A stretch of 64,000 nucleotides of DNA from Lautropia sp. SCN 69-89 (GTDB lineage Bacteria > Pseudomonadota > Gammaproteobacteria > Burkholderiales > Burkholderiaceae_E), in NCBI GenBank assembly GCA_001724855.1, contig MEED01000001.1:124001-188000 (forward strand). Direction: 5' to 3'. Position numbers and translations under genes: made by a program. Under the pieces are notes generated by a model, which was given only the letters and a program-made list of their open reading frames with translations, did not search any database and was not told the origin of the DNA. Of this stretch, positions 27,346 through 40,984 are shown one piece after another (position 1 is the first letter of the stretch; each line of letters opens with the position of its first letter).

Positions 27346-30300
27346 ATGCGAATCATGAAGATCGATCAGGCCCACAACACCGATGCCGGCGAAAGCACGG
27401 GTACGACGGACCAAGCGCCCCGGGCCCATGGCGCAAGGTCCATCTTGCGCATCCCGAACATGGATTGCCGCAACGAAGAAGCGGCGATCCGCGCGCGGCT
27501 CGCCACGCTGCCGGAGGTCCGGTCACTATCCTTCGACCTTCCCAATCGGCGCCTCACCGTCGAGCATGCGCTGCCAACACCGCAGCCTCTGCTCCAGGCG
27601 TTGAACGAGATCGGCATGCCAGCTTCGCTAGATGCCGAGGGCGAACCGGCAGGCCGTGGCGCTCGTAGCTCTACTGGTTCCTCGTCTCGCCCCAGCAGCC
27701 AGGGCACCCCGTCGACGGATGTCTTCACGATTACGAACATGGATTGCCGCTCCGAAGAGGCGGCGATTCGCGCCCGGCTCGAGCAGCTGGACGGGGTGAA
27801 GTCGCTCGAGTTCGACCTGCCGGCGCAACGGCTGGCCGTCGTGCACACGTTGCTATCGGCGCAGCCCATCCTGACGCAGCTACAGGCGATCGGCATGCAG
27901 GCGAGGCTGGGTGACAACCAGCCGCTAGCGAGCCGCGGGGCGGACTCGGACGCCGGCTGCGGCTCCTGCGGCCAGCTGGCGGTTTTGCCCGCGCCCGCTG
28001 CCAGCGGCAACACCACGCAGTTCTTGATCACAAACATGGACTGCCCGACCGAGGAAGCACTGATCCGCAAGCGCTTGGGCAAGGTCAACGCCATCGATCG
28101 TTTGGACTTCGACCTGATGAACCGCCGATTGGCGGTGCAGCACCGCCTCGTGGACCCCGCACCGGTCCTCGCCGCACTGCGCGAGATCGGCATGAATGCC
28201 ACTGTCGAGCGCGAGGCGGGACCGAGCCCCAAAGGGCAAGCAACCTACCTGATCGAGAAGATGGACTGCCCGACCGAGGAGGCCCTGCTGCGCAAGGCGT
28301 TGGAGGGCATGGCCGGCGTCAGCGCTCTGCAGTTCGACCTGATGAGTCGCACGCTAACCGTCAGCCATTTGCTCCCGGACGAGGCACCGATCACGGCCGC
28401 CATCGAGCGGCTGGGCATGTCGCCGGTACTGCGCGACCGTAACCAGCCGGCACCAGCCGTCACGCGGGAGTTCGGCACCGGCATCTCCAAGGCACAGTGG
28501 CTGCGCATGGGGGCTGCCGGCGTGCTGGCAGTTGGTGCGGAAGTCCTGGCGTTCTCCGGGATGGGCGAATCGGCGTGGCCGGTGGTAGCTGCATCGCTGG
28601 CCGCCATTGCCCTGGGTGGGATCGAGACCCTGAAGAAGGGCTGGATCGCGCTGCGCACGCTGTCGCTAAACATGAACCTGCTGATGACGATCGCCGTCAT
28701 CGGCGCCGCCTTGATCGGCCAGTGGCCGGAAGCGGCGGTGGTTATCTGGCTGTTCGGCATTGCAGAGATGATCGAGGCGCTCAGCCTGGACCGGGCGCGC
28801 AACGCAATCCGCAAGCTAATGGATCTGGCGCCGGAGACTGCCCTGGTCCGGCAAGCCGACGGGCGCTGGGAAGAGGTCAAGGCCGAGATGCTGTCGGTCG
28901 GCGCCATTGTTCGCGTTCGACCGGGCGAACGCATCGCACTGGACGGCGTCGTGGTCTCGGGCGCTTCGGCAGTCAACCAGGCGCCCATCACCGGCGAAAG
29001 CATGCCGGTGGAGAAGAACCCGGGCGACACGGTGTTCGCCGGCACGATCAACGAGCGCGGGACCCTCGAGTTCGAGGTGCGCGCGCGAAAGGGTGAGACG
29101 ACCCTCGATCGCATCGCCCGCTCGGTCCAGGAAGCCCAGGGCCAGCGGGCACCGACGCAGCGGTTCGTCGACCGCTTCGCAAGCATCTACACGCCGTTGG
29201 TCTTTGCACTGGCGATCGCCATTGCCTTGATCCCTCCGTTGTTCTTCGGCGGAGCCTGGTTCGACTGGACCTACAAGGCGCTGGTGTTGCTGGTGATCGC
29301 CTGTCCTTGCGCCCTCGTGATCTCGACCCCGGTGACGGTCGTCAGTGGCCTGGCCGCGGCCGCACGTCGGGGCATCCTCGTCAAGGGAGGCCTGTACCTG
29401 GAACAAGGGCGTCTGCTGCGCGCGATCGCGCTGGACAAGACCGGCACTCTGACCCACGGCCGGCCGGTGCTGACCGACACCGCGCCGCTGGGCTCGCTGT
29501 CTCAGGACGAGGTGCTTCGGATCGCAGCCAGCCTGGATGCCTTGTCCGAGCACCCGGTGGCCACCGCGATTGTCAGCGCCTACGGCGACCGGCCGCACGC
29601 ACCCGTGCAGCGCTTCGAGGCGTTGGCCGGGCGCGGTGTCAAGGGCGACATCGACGGCCAGACCTACTACATCGGCAATCACCGGCTGGCCAACGAGCTC
29701 GGGGTGGCCAGCGAGGAGGTTCGCAAGCTGTTGGAGCAGCTGGAAGCGCAGGCCAAGACAGCGGTGGTGCTGGCGACCGACAAGCAGGCGCTGGCCGTCC
29801 TGGCGGTGGCCGACACGATCCGCGACAGCAGCAAGCAAGCAGTAGCGGCGCTTCAGCGGCTGGGCGTCGAGCCGGTGATGCTCACCGGCGACAACCACAA
29901 GACCGCCCAAGCGGTAGCAGCGCAGGTCGGGATCAACGACGCCCGCGGCGACCTGCTGCCGCACGACAAGCTGGCAGCAATCGAGAAACTCGCCGCACGG
30001 GCGCCGGTAGGCATGGTGGGCGACGGCGTCAACGATGCGCCGGCGCTGGCCAAGTCGAACATCGGTTTCGCGATGGGTGCTGCCGGCACCGACATCGCGA
30101 TCGAAACCGCCGATGTGGCGCTGATGAAGGACGACTTGCGCAAGCTGCCCGAGTTCATTGCGCTGTCGCGCCGCGTGGGCGGCGTGCTGAAGGCCAACAT
30201 CGCGTTTGCGATCGGCACCAAGGCCGTCTTCATGGTGCTCGCCTTCACCGGCCATGCCAGCTTGTGGCTCGCCATCCTCGCCGACATGGGCGCGAGCCTG

Positions 30301-30372
30301 GCCGTGGTCTTCAACGGATTGCGGCTGTTGAGAGGATCAACGTCGGCCAACCGTGATGAGCATGCCGGCTGA
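27346..30372 (+). CDS. pbrA: Pb/Zn/Cd-type P1B ATPase with four N-terminal HMA domains
   Basis: 1008 residues, longer than the ~800 of PbrA/ZntA/CadA. Four HMA domains in tandem carry variant sites: NMDCRNEE (Cys 41), NMDCRSEE (Cys 134), NMDCPTEE (Cys 233) and KMDCPTEE (Cys 308), each with one Cys plus Glu-Glu instead of CxxC. An additional Cys pair (CGSCG) precedes domain 3. The core has CPC at ~653-655, DKTGT at ~697 and GDGVNDAPAL, all intact. It exports Pb(II)/Zn(II)/Cd(II). It is followed by lspA and uppP, as in the pbr operon of Cupriavidus. Start could be ATG 27346 or 27355; the ribosome site is weak. Confidence 0.88.
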   Translation: MRIMKIDQAHNTDAGESTGTTDQAPRAHGARSILRIPNMDCRNEEAAIRARLATLPEVRSLSFDLPNRRLTVEHALPTPQPLLQALNEIGMPASLDAEGEPAGRGARSSTGSSSRPSSQGTPSTDVFTITNMDCRSEEAAIRARLEQLDGVKSLEFDLPAQRLAVVHTLLSAQPILTQLQAIGMQARLGDNQPLASRGADSDAGCGSCGQLAVLPAPAASGNTTQFLITNMDCPTEEALIRKRLGKVNAIDRLDFDLMNRRLAVQHRLVDPAPVLAALREIGMNATVEREAGPSPKGQATYLIEKMDCPTEEALLRKALEGMAGVSALQFDLMSRTLTVSHLLPDEAPITAAIERLGMSPVLRDRNQPAPAVTREFGTGISKAQWLRMGAAGVLAVGAEVLAFSGMGESAWPVVAASLAAIALGGIETLKKGWIALRTLSLNMNLLMTIAVIGAALIGQWPEAAVVIWLFGIAEMIEALSLDRARNAIRKLMDLAPETALVRQADGRWEEVKAEMLSVGAIVRVRPGERIALDGVVVSGASAVNQAPITGESMPVEKNPGDTVFAGTINERGTLEFEVRARKGETTLDRIARSVQEAQGQRAPTQRFVDRFASIYTPLVFALAIAIALIPPLFFGGAWFDWTYKALVLLVIACPCALVISTPVTVVSGLAAAARRGILVKGGLYLEQGRLLRAIALDKTGTLTHGRPVLTDTAPLGSLSQDEVLRIAASLDALSEHPVATAIVSAYGDRPHAPVQRFEALAGRGVKGDIDGQTYYIGNHRLANELGVASEEVRKLLEQLEAQAKTAVVLATDKQALAVLAVADTIRDSSKQAVAALQRLGVEPVMLTGDNHKTAQAVAAQVGINDARGDLLPHDKLAAIEKLAARAPVGMVGDGVNDAPALAKSNIGFAMGAAGTDIAIETADVALMKDDLRKLPEFIALSRRVGGVLKANIAFAIGTKAVFMVLAFTGHASLWLAILADMGASLAVVFNGLRLLRGSTSANRDEHAG

Positions 30373-30856
30373 TCGCACCATTCGCCTTGGCTTCCTGCTG
30401 GCGGGCTTGGTGTTGGCCGCTGACCTCGCTACGAAGGCGGCCATCGTGGCTTGGGTCGAGTACGGCGCGAGCCACGCGTGGCTGCCGGTCCTCAATATCG
30501 TGCACGTGCTGAACCGGGGCGCGGCCTTCAGTTTCCTGCACGACGCCGGCGGCTGGCAGCGGTTCTTCTTCATTGTGATCGCTCTGGCAGCCTCGGTGTT
30601 CCTGGTCTTCATGATTCGGCGTCCCGGCACTTCACGCACGGAACGGATCGGCTTCGGGCTGATCCTGGGCGGCGCCTTGGCCAACATGATCGACCGCGCC
30701 GCGCGCGGAGCCGTGGTGGACTGGATCGACGTTCACTGGGGGGTGCACCACTGGCCAGCTTTCAACGTGGCGGACATCGGCATCACCCTGGGCGCGGCCT
30801 TGATCGTGCTCCATGAGCTTTTCGGCAGGAAGCAGGCACGCGAAGCGAATGGGTGA
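30356..30856 (+). CDS. lspA: Signal peptidase II (LspA), pbr-operon type
   Basis: 166 residues with four membrane helices. Conserved LspA blocks are visible: NRGAAFSFL, GGALANMIDRAARGAVVDWI and FNVADIGITLG, giving the two catalytic Asp residues (NMIDR and NVADI). It overlaps the 3' end of the ATPase gene by 17 bases. In the lead-resistance operon an LspA homologue is paired with an undecaprenyl-pyrophosphate phosphatase, as here, so this is probably an operon copy rather than the housekeeping gene. Confidence 0.88.
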   Translation: MSMPADRTIRLGFLLAGLVLAADLATKAAIVAWVEYGASHAWLPVLNIVHVLNRGAAFSFLHDAGGWQRFFFIVIALAASVFLVFMIRRPGTSRTERIGFGLILGGALANMIDRAARGAVVDWIDVHWGVHHWPAFNVADIGITLGAALIVLHELFGRKQAREANG

Positions 30857-30975
30857 GCGCGAAGCATCCGCCAAGTCAGCGCGGATCCTCGGTCGTGACT
30901 GTGCAATCCATGTCGGCACGGTGAAACCCACAGGCGGCCATCTGCCAACACTGTTAGAACGCACCGGAGCTGCGC

Positions 30976-31821
30976 GTGGATCTGCTACTGCTTGCCAAGG
31001 CGGCCCTACTGGGCGTTGTGGAAGGCTTGACCGAATTCCTGCCGATCTCTTCGACAGGACACTTGATCCTGGCGTCGTCGCTGCTGCGATTCGACAACCA
31101 CTCGGCCCAGGTGTTCGAGATCACGATCCAGGCTGGCGCCATGCTCGCAGTGGTCTGGCACTACCGGGCGCGGCTCGCGGCAACAGCCCTTGGGCTGACC
31201 TCCGACCCATCACGCCGGCAGTTCGCGTTCAATCTGCTGCTGGCATTCCTGCCGGCGGCCATCCTTGGCTTGTTGTTCGGCTCATTCATCAAGGCCCACC
31301 TCTTCAATCCCACGTCGGTCGCCCTGGCCTTCGTGTTGGGCGGTCTCATCATCCTGATGGTCGAACGCTCCCAGCGACAGGGCCTCGTCCGGGCCGCCGA
31401 CCACCTCGAGATCCGGACGGTGGACGACCTTACGCCCCGAGACGCACTTCGCATTGGTCTCGTCCAATGCGCGGCCCTGGTGCCCGGCACCAGCCGCTCC
31501 GGTGCAACGATCATCGGGGCGATGCTCCTGGGAGTGCCGAGACAGGTGGCCACCGAGTTCAGCTTCTACCTCGGCATTCCGACCCTCTTCGCCGCGGCCG
31601 GCTACTCGATGTGGCAACACCGCGATTCGATGCGGACCGAGGACATCCCGCTGTTTCTCACGGGCACCGGGGTGGCCTTCTTCAGCGCGCTCGCCTGCAT
31701 CCGCTGGTTGATCCGTTACGTCTCGACGCACGACTTCAGCCCGTTCGGTTGGTACCGGATCGCGTTCGGTGCACTGATCCTTTTGACATCGGGCATGGGC
31801 TGGATCTCCTGGCCCGCTTGA
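30976..31821 (+). CDS. uppP: Undecaprenyl-pyrophosphate phosphatase (PbrB-like)
   Basis: 281 residues, GTG start. Multi-helix membrane protein with the two UppP/BacA active-site motifs GVVEGLTEFLPISSTGH and LVPGTSRSGATI. It releases inorganic phosphate from undecaprenyl pyrophosphate. In the pbr system, phosphate released in the periplasm is proposed to precipitate Pb(II) pumped out by PbrA; having the ATPase and LspA directly upstream fits this. It could also support cell-wall synthesis. Confidence 0.88.
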   Translation: MDLLLLAKAALLGVVEGLTEFLPISSTGHLILASSLLRFDNHSAQVFEITIQAGAMLAVVWHYRARLAATALGLTSDPSRRQFAFNLLLAFLPAAILGLLFGSFIKAHLFNPTSVALAFVLGGLIILMVERSQRQGLVRAADHLEIRTVDDLTPRDALRIGLVQCAALVPGTSRSGATIIGAMLLGVPRQVATEFSFYLGIPTLFAAAGYSMWQHRDSMRTEDIPLFLTGTGVAFFSALACIRWLIRYVSTHDFSPFGWYRIAFGALILLTSGMGWISWPA

Positions 31822-32100
31822 CGCAGCGATGGCAACTCCTCCCCGGTGAGGCGCGCGGGAAGACCCCGCCGAGCGCCGGCTTGTGGCTGCTGCTCGTGCG
31901 CCCCGTGGTGCCGCTCATCATCGGCATTCACGCGGCCCGGGGTCCGCAAACCTGGCCGTACTCATGAAGGACCGCTGGAGTCTTGAGGCGGCCGCCGCCG
32001 CCTTCCTACGGGAGCAGTTGGCGATCGGCCAATAGCAGGCGCCCGCATGGCATTGCCAGAAGGCCCGAGGACTTCGAAGTCAGTTGTTTGAGAGTGCAAC

Positions 32101-33338
32101 ATGTCCTCTATGCCACGCGATCCTGCCTTCGACAGCACGCTCGCGCTGCTGAACGATCCCTATCGTTTTATCGGCAATCGCTGCAAGCGTCTGAAAAGCA
32201 ACCTGTTCCAGACACGCCTCCTCTTGCAGCCCACGATCTGCATGACGGGCGCCGAGGCAGCCGAGTTGTTCTACGACTCGCGGCGCTTCACGCGCATCGG
32301 TGCGGCGCCCGAACCGGTCCGGGCTACGCTGTTCGGCAAGGGCGGCGTGCAGGGGCTGGACGGCCATCCCCACCAGCATCGCAAGGCGATGTTCCTTTCG
32401 CTGCTCACGCCGCAACGCGTCGAGCATCTGGCCGATGAGGTGGCGGCCGCTTGGTCAGAGGCGACTGGACATTGGCAACAGCAAACGAAAATCGTGCTGT
32501 ATGAGGCTGTGCAGCAGTTGTTGACGCAAGCCGTTTGCCGCTGGGCGGGTGCCCCGATGCCGCCCGTGGAACTGCCCCTGCGGACCGCCAACTGGTGTCG
32601 TTGTTCGATGAAGCGGGATCGCTGCGGCACGTTCGTTCGCGCCTCGCGAGATCAAAGGCCGAGCAGTGGCTGTCCGGCTTGATCGACGACGTGCGGACCG
32701 GCAGACTGAAGGCCCCTGAAGAATCGGCCTTGTCGGTCATCGCGTGCCACCGTGAAGGGAACGACTCCTTGCTGCCGCTGCGCGTGGCGGCGGTCGAACT
32801 GCTCAACGTGCTGCGCCCGACCATCGCGGTGTCGGTCTTCGTTGCCTTCGCGGCCCACGCAATGCACGAGTTCCCGTTCTGCCTGGGGCCGCTGCAAGCA
32901 GGCTATGCCCGCTACCTCGAGTGGTTTGTGCAGGAGGTGCGGCGCTACTACCCATTCTTCCCTGCCGTCGCCGCCCGTGTTCGTGAAACATTCGAGTGGC
33001 AAGGCCTCCGGTTTGAACGCGGGCGGCGCGTCATCCTGGATCTCTTCGGCACTGACCATGACCCAGCCGTGTGGAGCGACCCGGAAGCGTTCCGCCCTGA
33101 GCGGTTCGGCGACCAGAAGGTCACGCCCTTCAACTTCATTCCCCAGGGCGGCGGAGACGTCCGGGCCCATCACCGGTGCCCGGGAGAAGGCGTCGCTGTC
33201 GCCGTGATGAAGGTGTCCGTGAACTTTCTGGTCCGGCTACGCTATCAGGTGCCCTCGCAGGACTTGCGAATCGACTTCCAACGCCTGCCCGCCATTCCGC
33301 GCTCGGGTTTCGTGATCGCCGATGTGACGCCGTCGTGA
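32101..33338 (+). pseudogene. Frameshifted CYP152-type cytochrome P450 (fatty-acid peroxygenase family)
   Basis: Two frames together make one full P450. Residues from 32101 (LNDPYRFIGNRCKRLKSN, then FGKGGVQGLDGHPHQHRKAMF) match the N-terminal part of the CYP152 family. From about 32570 the match continues one frame over: VRRYYPFFPAVAARVRETFEW, FNFIPQGGGDVRAHHRCPGEG (haem Cys) and on to a stop at 33338. The shift equals one lost base between ~32555 and 32600. These enzymes use hydrogen peroxide to oxidise fatty acids. It is either a decayed gene or a sequencing error. The 279 bp before it hold no gene I recognise. Confidence 0.8.
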
Positions 33339-33561
33339 TCGGCCCCCAACCCGTCAGATTGCTGGCGGAATAACCGCTGCAATGGCGCCTCGACGACTGT
33401 CGAGACCCAGTCCACTGCCCGCAACGCGAAATAGCCGGTCCAGCCGCGCACCCGGCTTCTTGAGCGCCTGCTTGCTCGAAGCGAGCCAGGCCGGTCAGCG
33501 AAACTCCATCTCCGGCGCAAACGCGGCGCCCGGAACAGGTATAGGAAGACGAGGTACGGTT

Positions 33562-34906
33562 GTGTCCGTCAAGTTGTGCAAATAGGCGATCAGGGCTGAG
33601 GTCGGGCTGATCAGGCGGCGATCTTCATCGCCGCCTTCCTTTGCTCCTTGAGCAGGTCCATGTTGATGTAGCGGTTGTCCTCCAGCCAGGCCTCGTGCGT
33701 CTCGGCGCACAGCGCCCGCACCAGCCTCAGGCAGGACTCCGGGTTGGGGAAGATCCGAACCACCCGGGTGCGCCGCTTGATCTCTTCGTTGAGCCGCTCC
33801 AGCAGGTTCGTGCTCTTCATGTGCTTGTGGTGCTGGCGCGGCAGCCGGTAGAAGGTCAGCGTCTGGCCGATGTTCTCCTCGGCCCAGTCGGTAAGCTTGG
33901 GGTAGCGCCGCTCCCAGCGCTTGAGCCAGGCGGCCAGGTCGGCCTGCGCTTCCTTCAGATCGCGCCGGTCGTACAGCCAGCGCAGCTCCTGCAGGCAGTC
34001 GTCGTCGGCCTTTCGCGGCAGGTAGTCCAGCGCGTTGCGCAGAAAATGCACGTAGCAGCGCTGCCAGGCGGCCTCCGGCAGCAATTCGGCCACCGCCTTC
34101 TTCAGCCCGTCGTGGTCGTCCGAGACCACGAACTCCACCCCGTTGAGCCCGCGCTCCTTCAGGCGCCGAACGAAGTCCTTCCAGCTCGTGGCCGACTCCC
34201 GGTTGGCCAGCTCCACCCCCAGCACCTGGCGGCGCCCCTCCCAGTTGATCCCGATCGCGATCAGCACCGCCTGCGAGCGGATCACCCCGTCGATGCGCAC
34301 CTTCTCGTAGCGCGCATCCAGGATCAGGTACGGGTACGGCTCCTCGAGCGCGCGCAGCGCAAAGCGCTCCAGCGCCCCGTCCAGCCCCTTGTTAATCTGG
34401 CTGATCGTGCTGGCCGAGAACGCATGCCCGCACAGCTCCTCCGTGATCGCCTTGACCTTGCGCGTGGACACCCCCTGCACGTACATCTCGGCCAGCGCCG
34501 ACACCAGCGCCTTCTCCGAGCGCTGGTAGCGCTCGAACAGCTCCGTGGAGAAACGCCCGTCGCGATCGCGCGGCACTCGTAGTTCCAGCTTGCCGATCCG
34601 GGTCACCAGGCTGCGGCCGTAGTGGCCTGCCCGATAGCCGATCCGCTCGGCACTGCGCTCGCCGGGGGCCGCGCCGATCAGCTCGGTCATCTCGGCTTCC
34701 AGCACCTCCTGCAGCGACTCGCGCAGCAGCTCCTTGAACAGGTCTCGATCCGAGACGAACAGGCTTTCGAGGCTCCCGGCAGTCGGTTTACTCTTGTGCG
34801 TGGCGGTCATGGCAGTCGCCCCTTGTGGGCAGGTTGGCTTCGACAATCAACCTCTTGCCATGATCGCCACCTGCCTTCAAGCAGTTCTGCACATAACTCC
34901 GGACAC
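33562..34906 (-). mobile_element. IS256-family insertion sequence
   Basis: The ends are imperfect inverted repeats: the left begins GTGTCCGTCAAGTTGTGCA, the right, read inward, GTGTCCGGAGTTATGTGCA. They enclose one transposase gene, total about 1345 bp. Exact ends may be off by a few bases. I see no direct target repeat at the two junctions. The element separates the broken P450 from the second czc operon. Confidence 0.75.
33611..34810 (-). CDS. IS256-family (mutator-type) transposase
   Basis: 399 residues from ATG 34810 with GGGG 8-9 bases upstream. Typical blocks are ELIGAAPGERSAERIGYRAGHYGR, the DDE acidic positions in LILDARYEKVR, VVSDDHDGLKKAV and LLERLNEEIKRRTRVVRIFPN, and the C-terminal DNYRYIN-like end. 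It looks complete, so the element may be active. Confidence 0.93.
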   Translation of the reverse strand: MTATHKSKPTAGSLESLFVSDRDLFKELLRESLQEVLEAEMTELIGAAPGERSAERIGYRAGHYGRSLVTRIGKLELRVPRDRDGRFSTELFERYQRSEKALVSALAEMYVQGVSTRKVKAITEELCGHAFSASTISQINKGLDGALERFALRALEEPYPYLILDARYEKVRIDGVIRSQAVLIAIGINWEGRRQVLGVELANRESATSWKDFVRRLKERGLNGVEFVVSDDHDGLKKAVAELLPEAAWQRCYVHFLRNALDYLPRKADDDCLQELRWLYDRRDLKEAQADLAAWLKRWERRYPKLTDWAEENIGQTLTFYRLPRQHHKHMKSTNLLERLNEEIKRRTRVVRIFPNPESCLRLVRALCAETHEAWLEDNRYINMDLLKEQRKAAMKIAA

Positions 34907-35012
34907 TACCGCGCTTGGTCCAATGTCTGGCCGAGCGCAGACCGTCTCCTGGACGGAGACGGTGGACGCCGCACGGCGTCGTGGGTCGCTCTTCGTTACC
35001 CGGAGATCTCTT

Positions 35013-36256
35013 GTGGATTTGCACCGGTTGTGGGTTTGGGTGTTCGTCGGAGTCTGCGGCATCCCCTCGGTACAGGCTGCCGAGCCCCTGCGGCTGGAGG
35101 AAGCGGTGACCCGCGCGTTGGCCTCCAATCCATCCATCATTGCCGAAAGCGCTCAGCTGCGGTCGGTGCAGGCCCGCGCCGAACGCCAGGCTCTGCCACC
35201 TCCTTACGTAATTGGCGGTGAGTTCGAGAACGCGGCCGGCACCGGCAGTCTGGGTGGCATTCGCTCGGCCGAAACTACGTTGCGCATCAGCCGGCTGATC
35301 GAACGCGGCGGCAAACGTGCGGCCCGACAGACGCTAGGCAGGGCCGAGGTAAGTCAGCAGCGGCACCAGGCCGATACAGCTCGAATCGACCTGACCACCC
35401 GAACCACCACCCGTTTCATCAAGGTGCTCGCCAGACAAAAGCGCCTGGACTACGCCGAGGAGCGTGTTCAACAAGCCGAACGTACGCGCCGCGAAGTCGC
35501 CGCCTGGGTCTCGGCCGGCCGCAACCCTGAATCGGATCTTCAGGCCGCCGAGATCGCGCTCGCCGAGATGGAATTGGCACGCGAGACAGCACAGCGTGAG
35601 TTGGCCAGTGCCCGAATGACGCTGGCTGCGAGTTGGGGGGCATTGACGCCCGACTTCGGCCTAGTCGTCGGCGACCTGCTAGCCCTGCCGCCGGTGGAGT
35701 CGTTCGAGAGATTGGCCGCTCGTCTGTCATTGACGCCCGAACTCTGGGCCTCGCGGCTCCAGGCGAACACCATCGCCGCCCGGCGACGAGTTGCCGAAGC
35801 GAGCGCCAAGACGGATATCGACCTCAGCCTCGGCGTGCGCCGCCTGGGAGCTTTTAACGATCAGGGCTTGGTGGTGTCGATCTCGGTGCCGTTGGGCGGC
35901 CCCAAGCGCTCCGGATACTCGATTGCCCAAGCTGACGCCGACCTCGCCGCGCTCGAAGCCCGCCGGGACTCCGAACACTTCGAACGACGTCAAGCCCTGT
36001 TCGACACCTATCAGGAGCTTATGCATGCACGTCACGAAGCCGAGATGCTGCGTACTCGCATCTTGCCGTTGGCCGAAGGCGCACTGGCGAATACTCGCCG
36101 TGGCTTCGAGGCCGGACGCTTCTCCTTTATTTCCCTGGCACAGGCACAAAGGACTCTGTTCGACCTGAACCAGCGCACCGTTGAAGCTGCTGCCCGCTAT
36201 CACCTGTTGCTGGTCGACGTGGAACGCCGCACCGTCACCGTTGAGGAAATGACCCG

Positions 36257-36260
<4 letters not shown>
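35013..36260 (+). CDS. czcC: CzcC-like outer-membrane efflux channel (second czc operon)
   Basis: 415 residues from GTG 35013, which follows GGAG by 7-8 bases and starts a good signal peptide (MDLHRLWVWVFVGVCGIPSVQA). The frame is open further upstream into the IS end, but that extension is not protein-like. TolC-family repeats are visible (GEFENAAGTGSLGGIRSAETTLRISRLIERGGKR and VSISVPLGGPKRSGYSIAQAD). It overlaps czcB by 4 bases. The IS lies 107 bp upstream, so the native promoter may be altered or supplied by the element. Confidence 0.88.
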
Positions 36261-40661
<4,401 letters not shown>

Positions 40662-40984
40662 TGGGTCCAGCGGCCATTTCTCCCAGATCAAGCGCTATCG
40701 GCGTGACGGGCAGGCGCAGCGCTACGGCCGCGAGCGCCGCGTGCGATCAAGCTCGTGAGGGCGCGCAGCAAGCGCTGGAGTTGCTCAGGCAAGAGTAAAT
40801 GTTCGACGCGCAGTCCCTCGGCGATGCGCGAGACGGGCAAGCGGACCGGCGAGTTACGGCTCGGCGCCGAGCTAAATCCCGACTCATCGCGTCATTCGTT
40901 CTCCCTGCTTGCGCCCCTCGGATGCCTGCGTAGAGTGAAAGCCCAAATCCGCAAAGCGTTTCGGCGGCATCCAGCGCTCATCCC
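40662..40984. other. Intergenic region after czcA, no gene recognised
   Basis: 323 bp. Short open pieces (for example one encoding QIKRYRRDGQAQRYGRERR before a stop) look like debris, possibly from a lost transposase or regulator, but I cannot place them. No clear terminator or promoter is visible. The next gene has no strong ribosome site, so its start may be elsewhere. Confidence 0.4.

Noticed and set aside
31964-32035. A 23-codon open frame (MKDRWSLEAAAAAFLREQLAIGQ region)
   Set aside because: Too short, no ribosome site, no known relative.
33245-33520. Minus-strand frame between the P450 and the IS
   Set aside because: Overlaps the P450 end, no recognisable domain, Arg-rich as expected of a shadow.
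34734-35012. Extension of czcC into the IS end
   Set aside because: GTG 35013 has a good ribosome site and starts a signal peptide; upstream residues come from the IS end.
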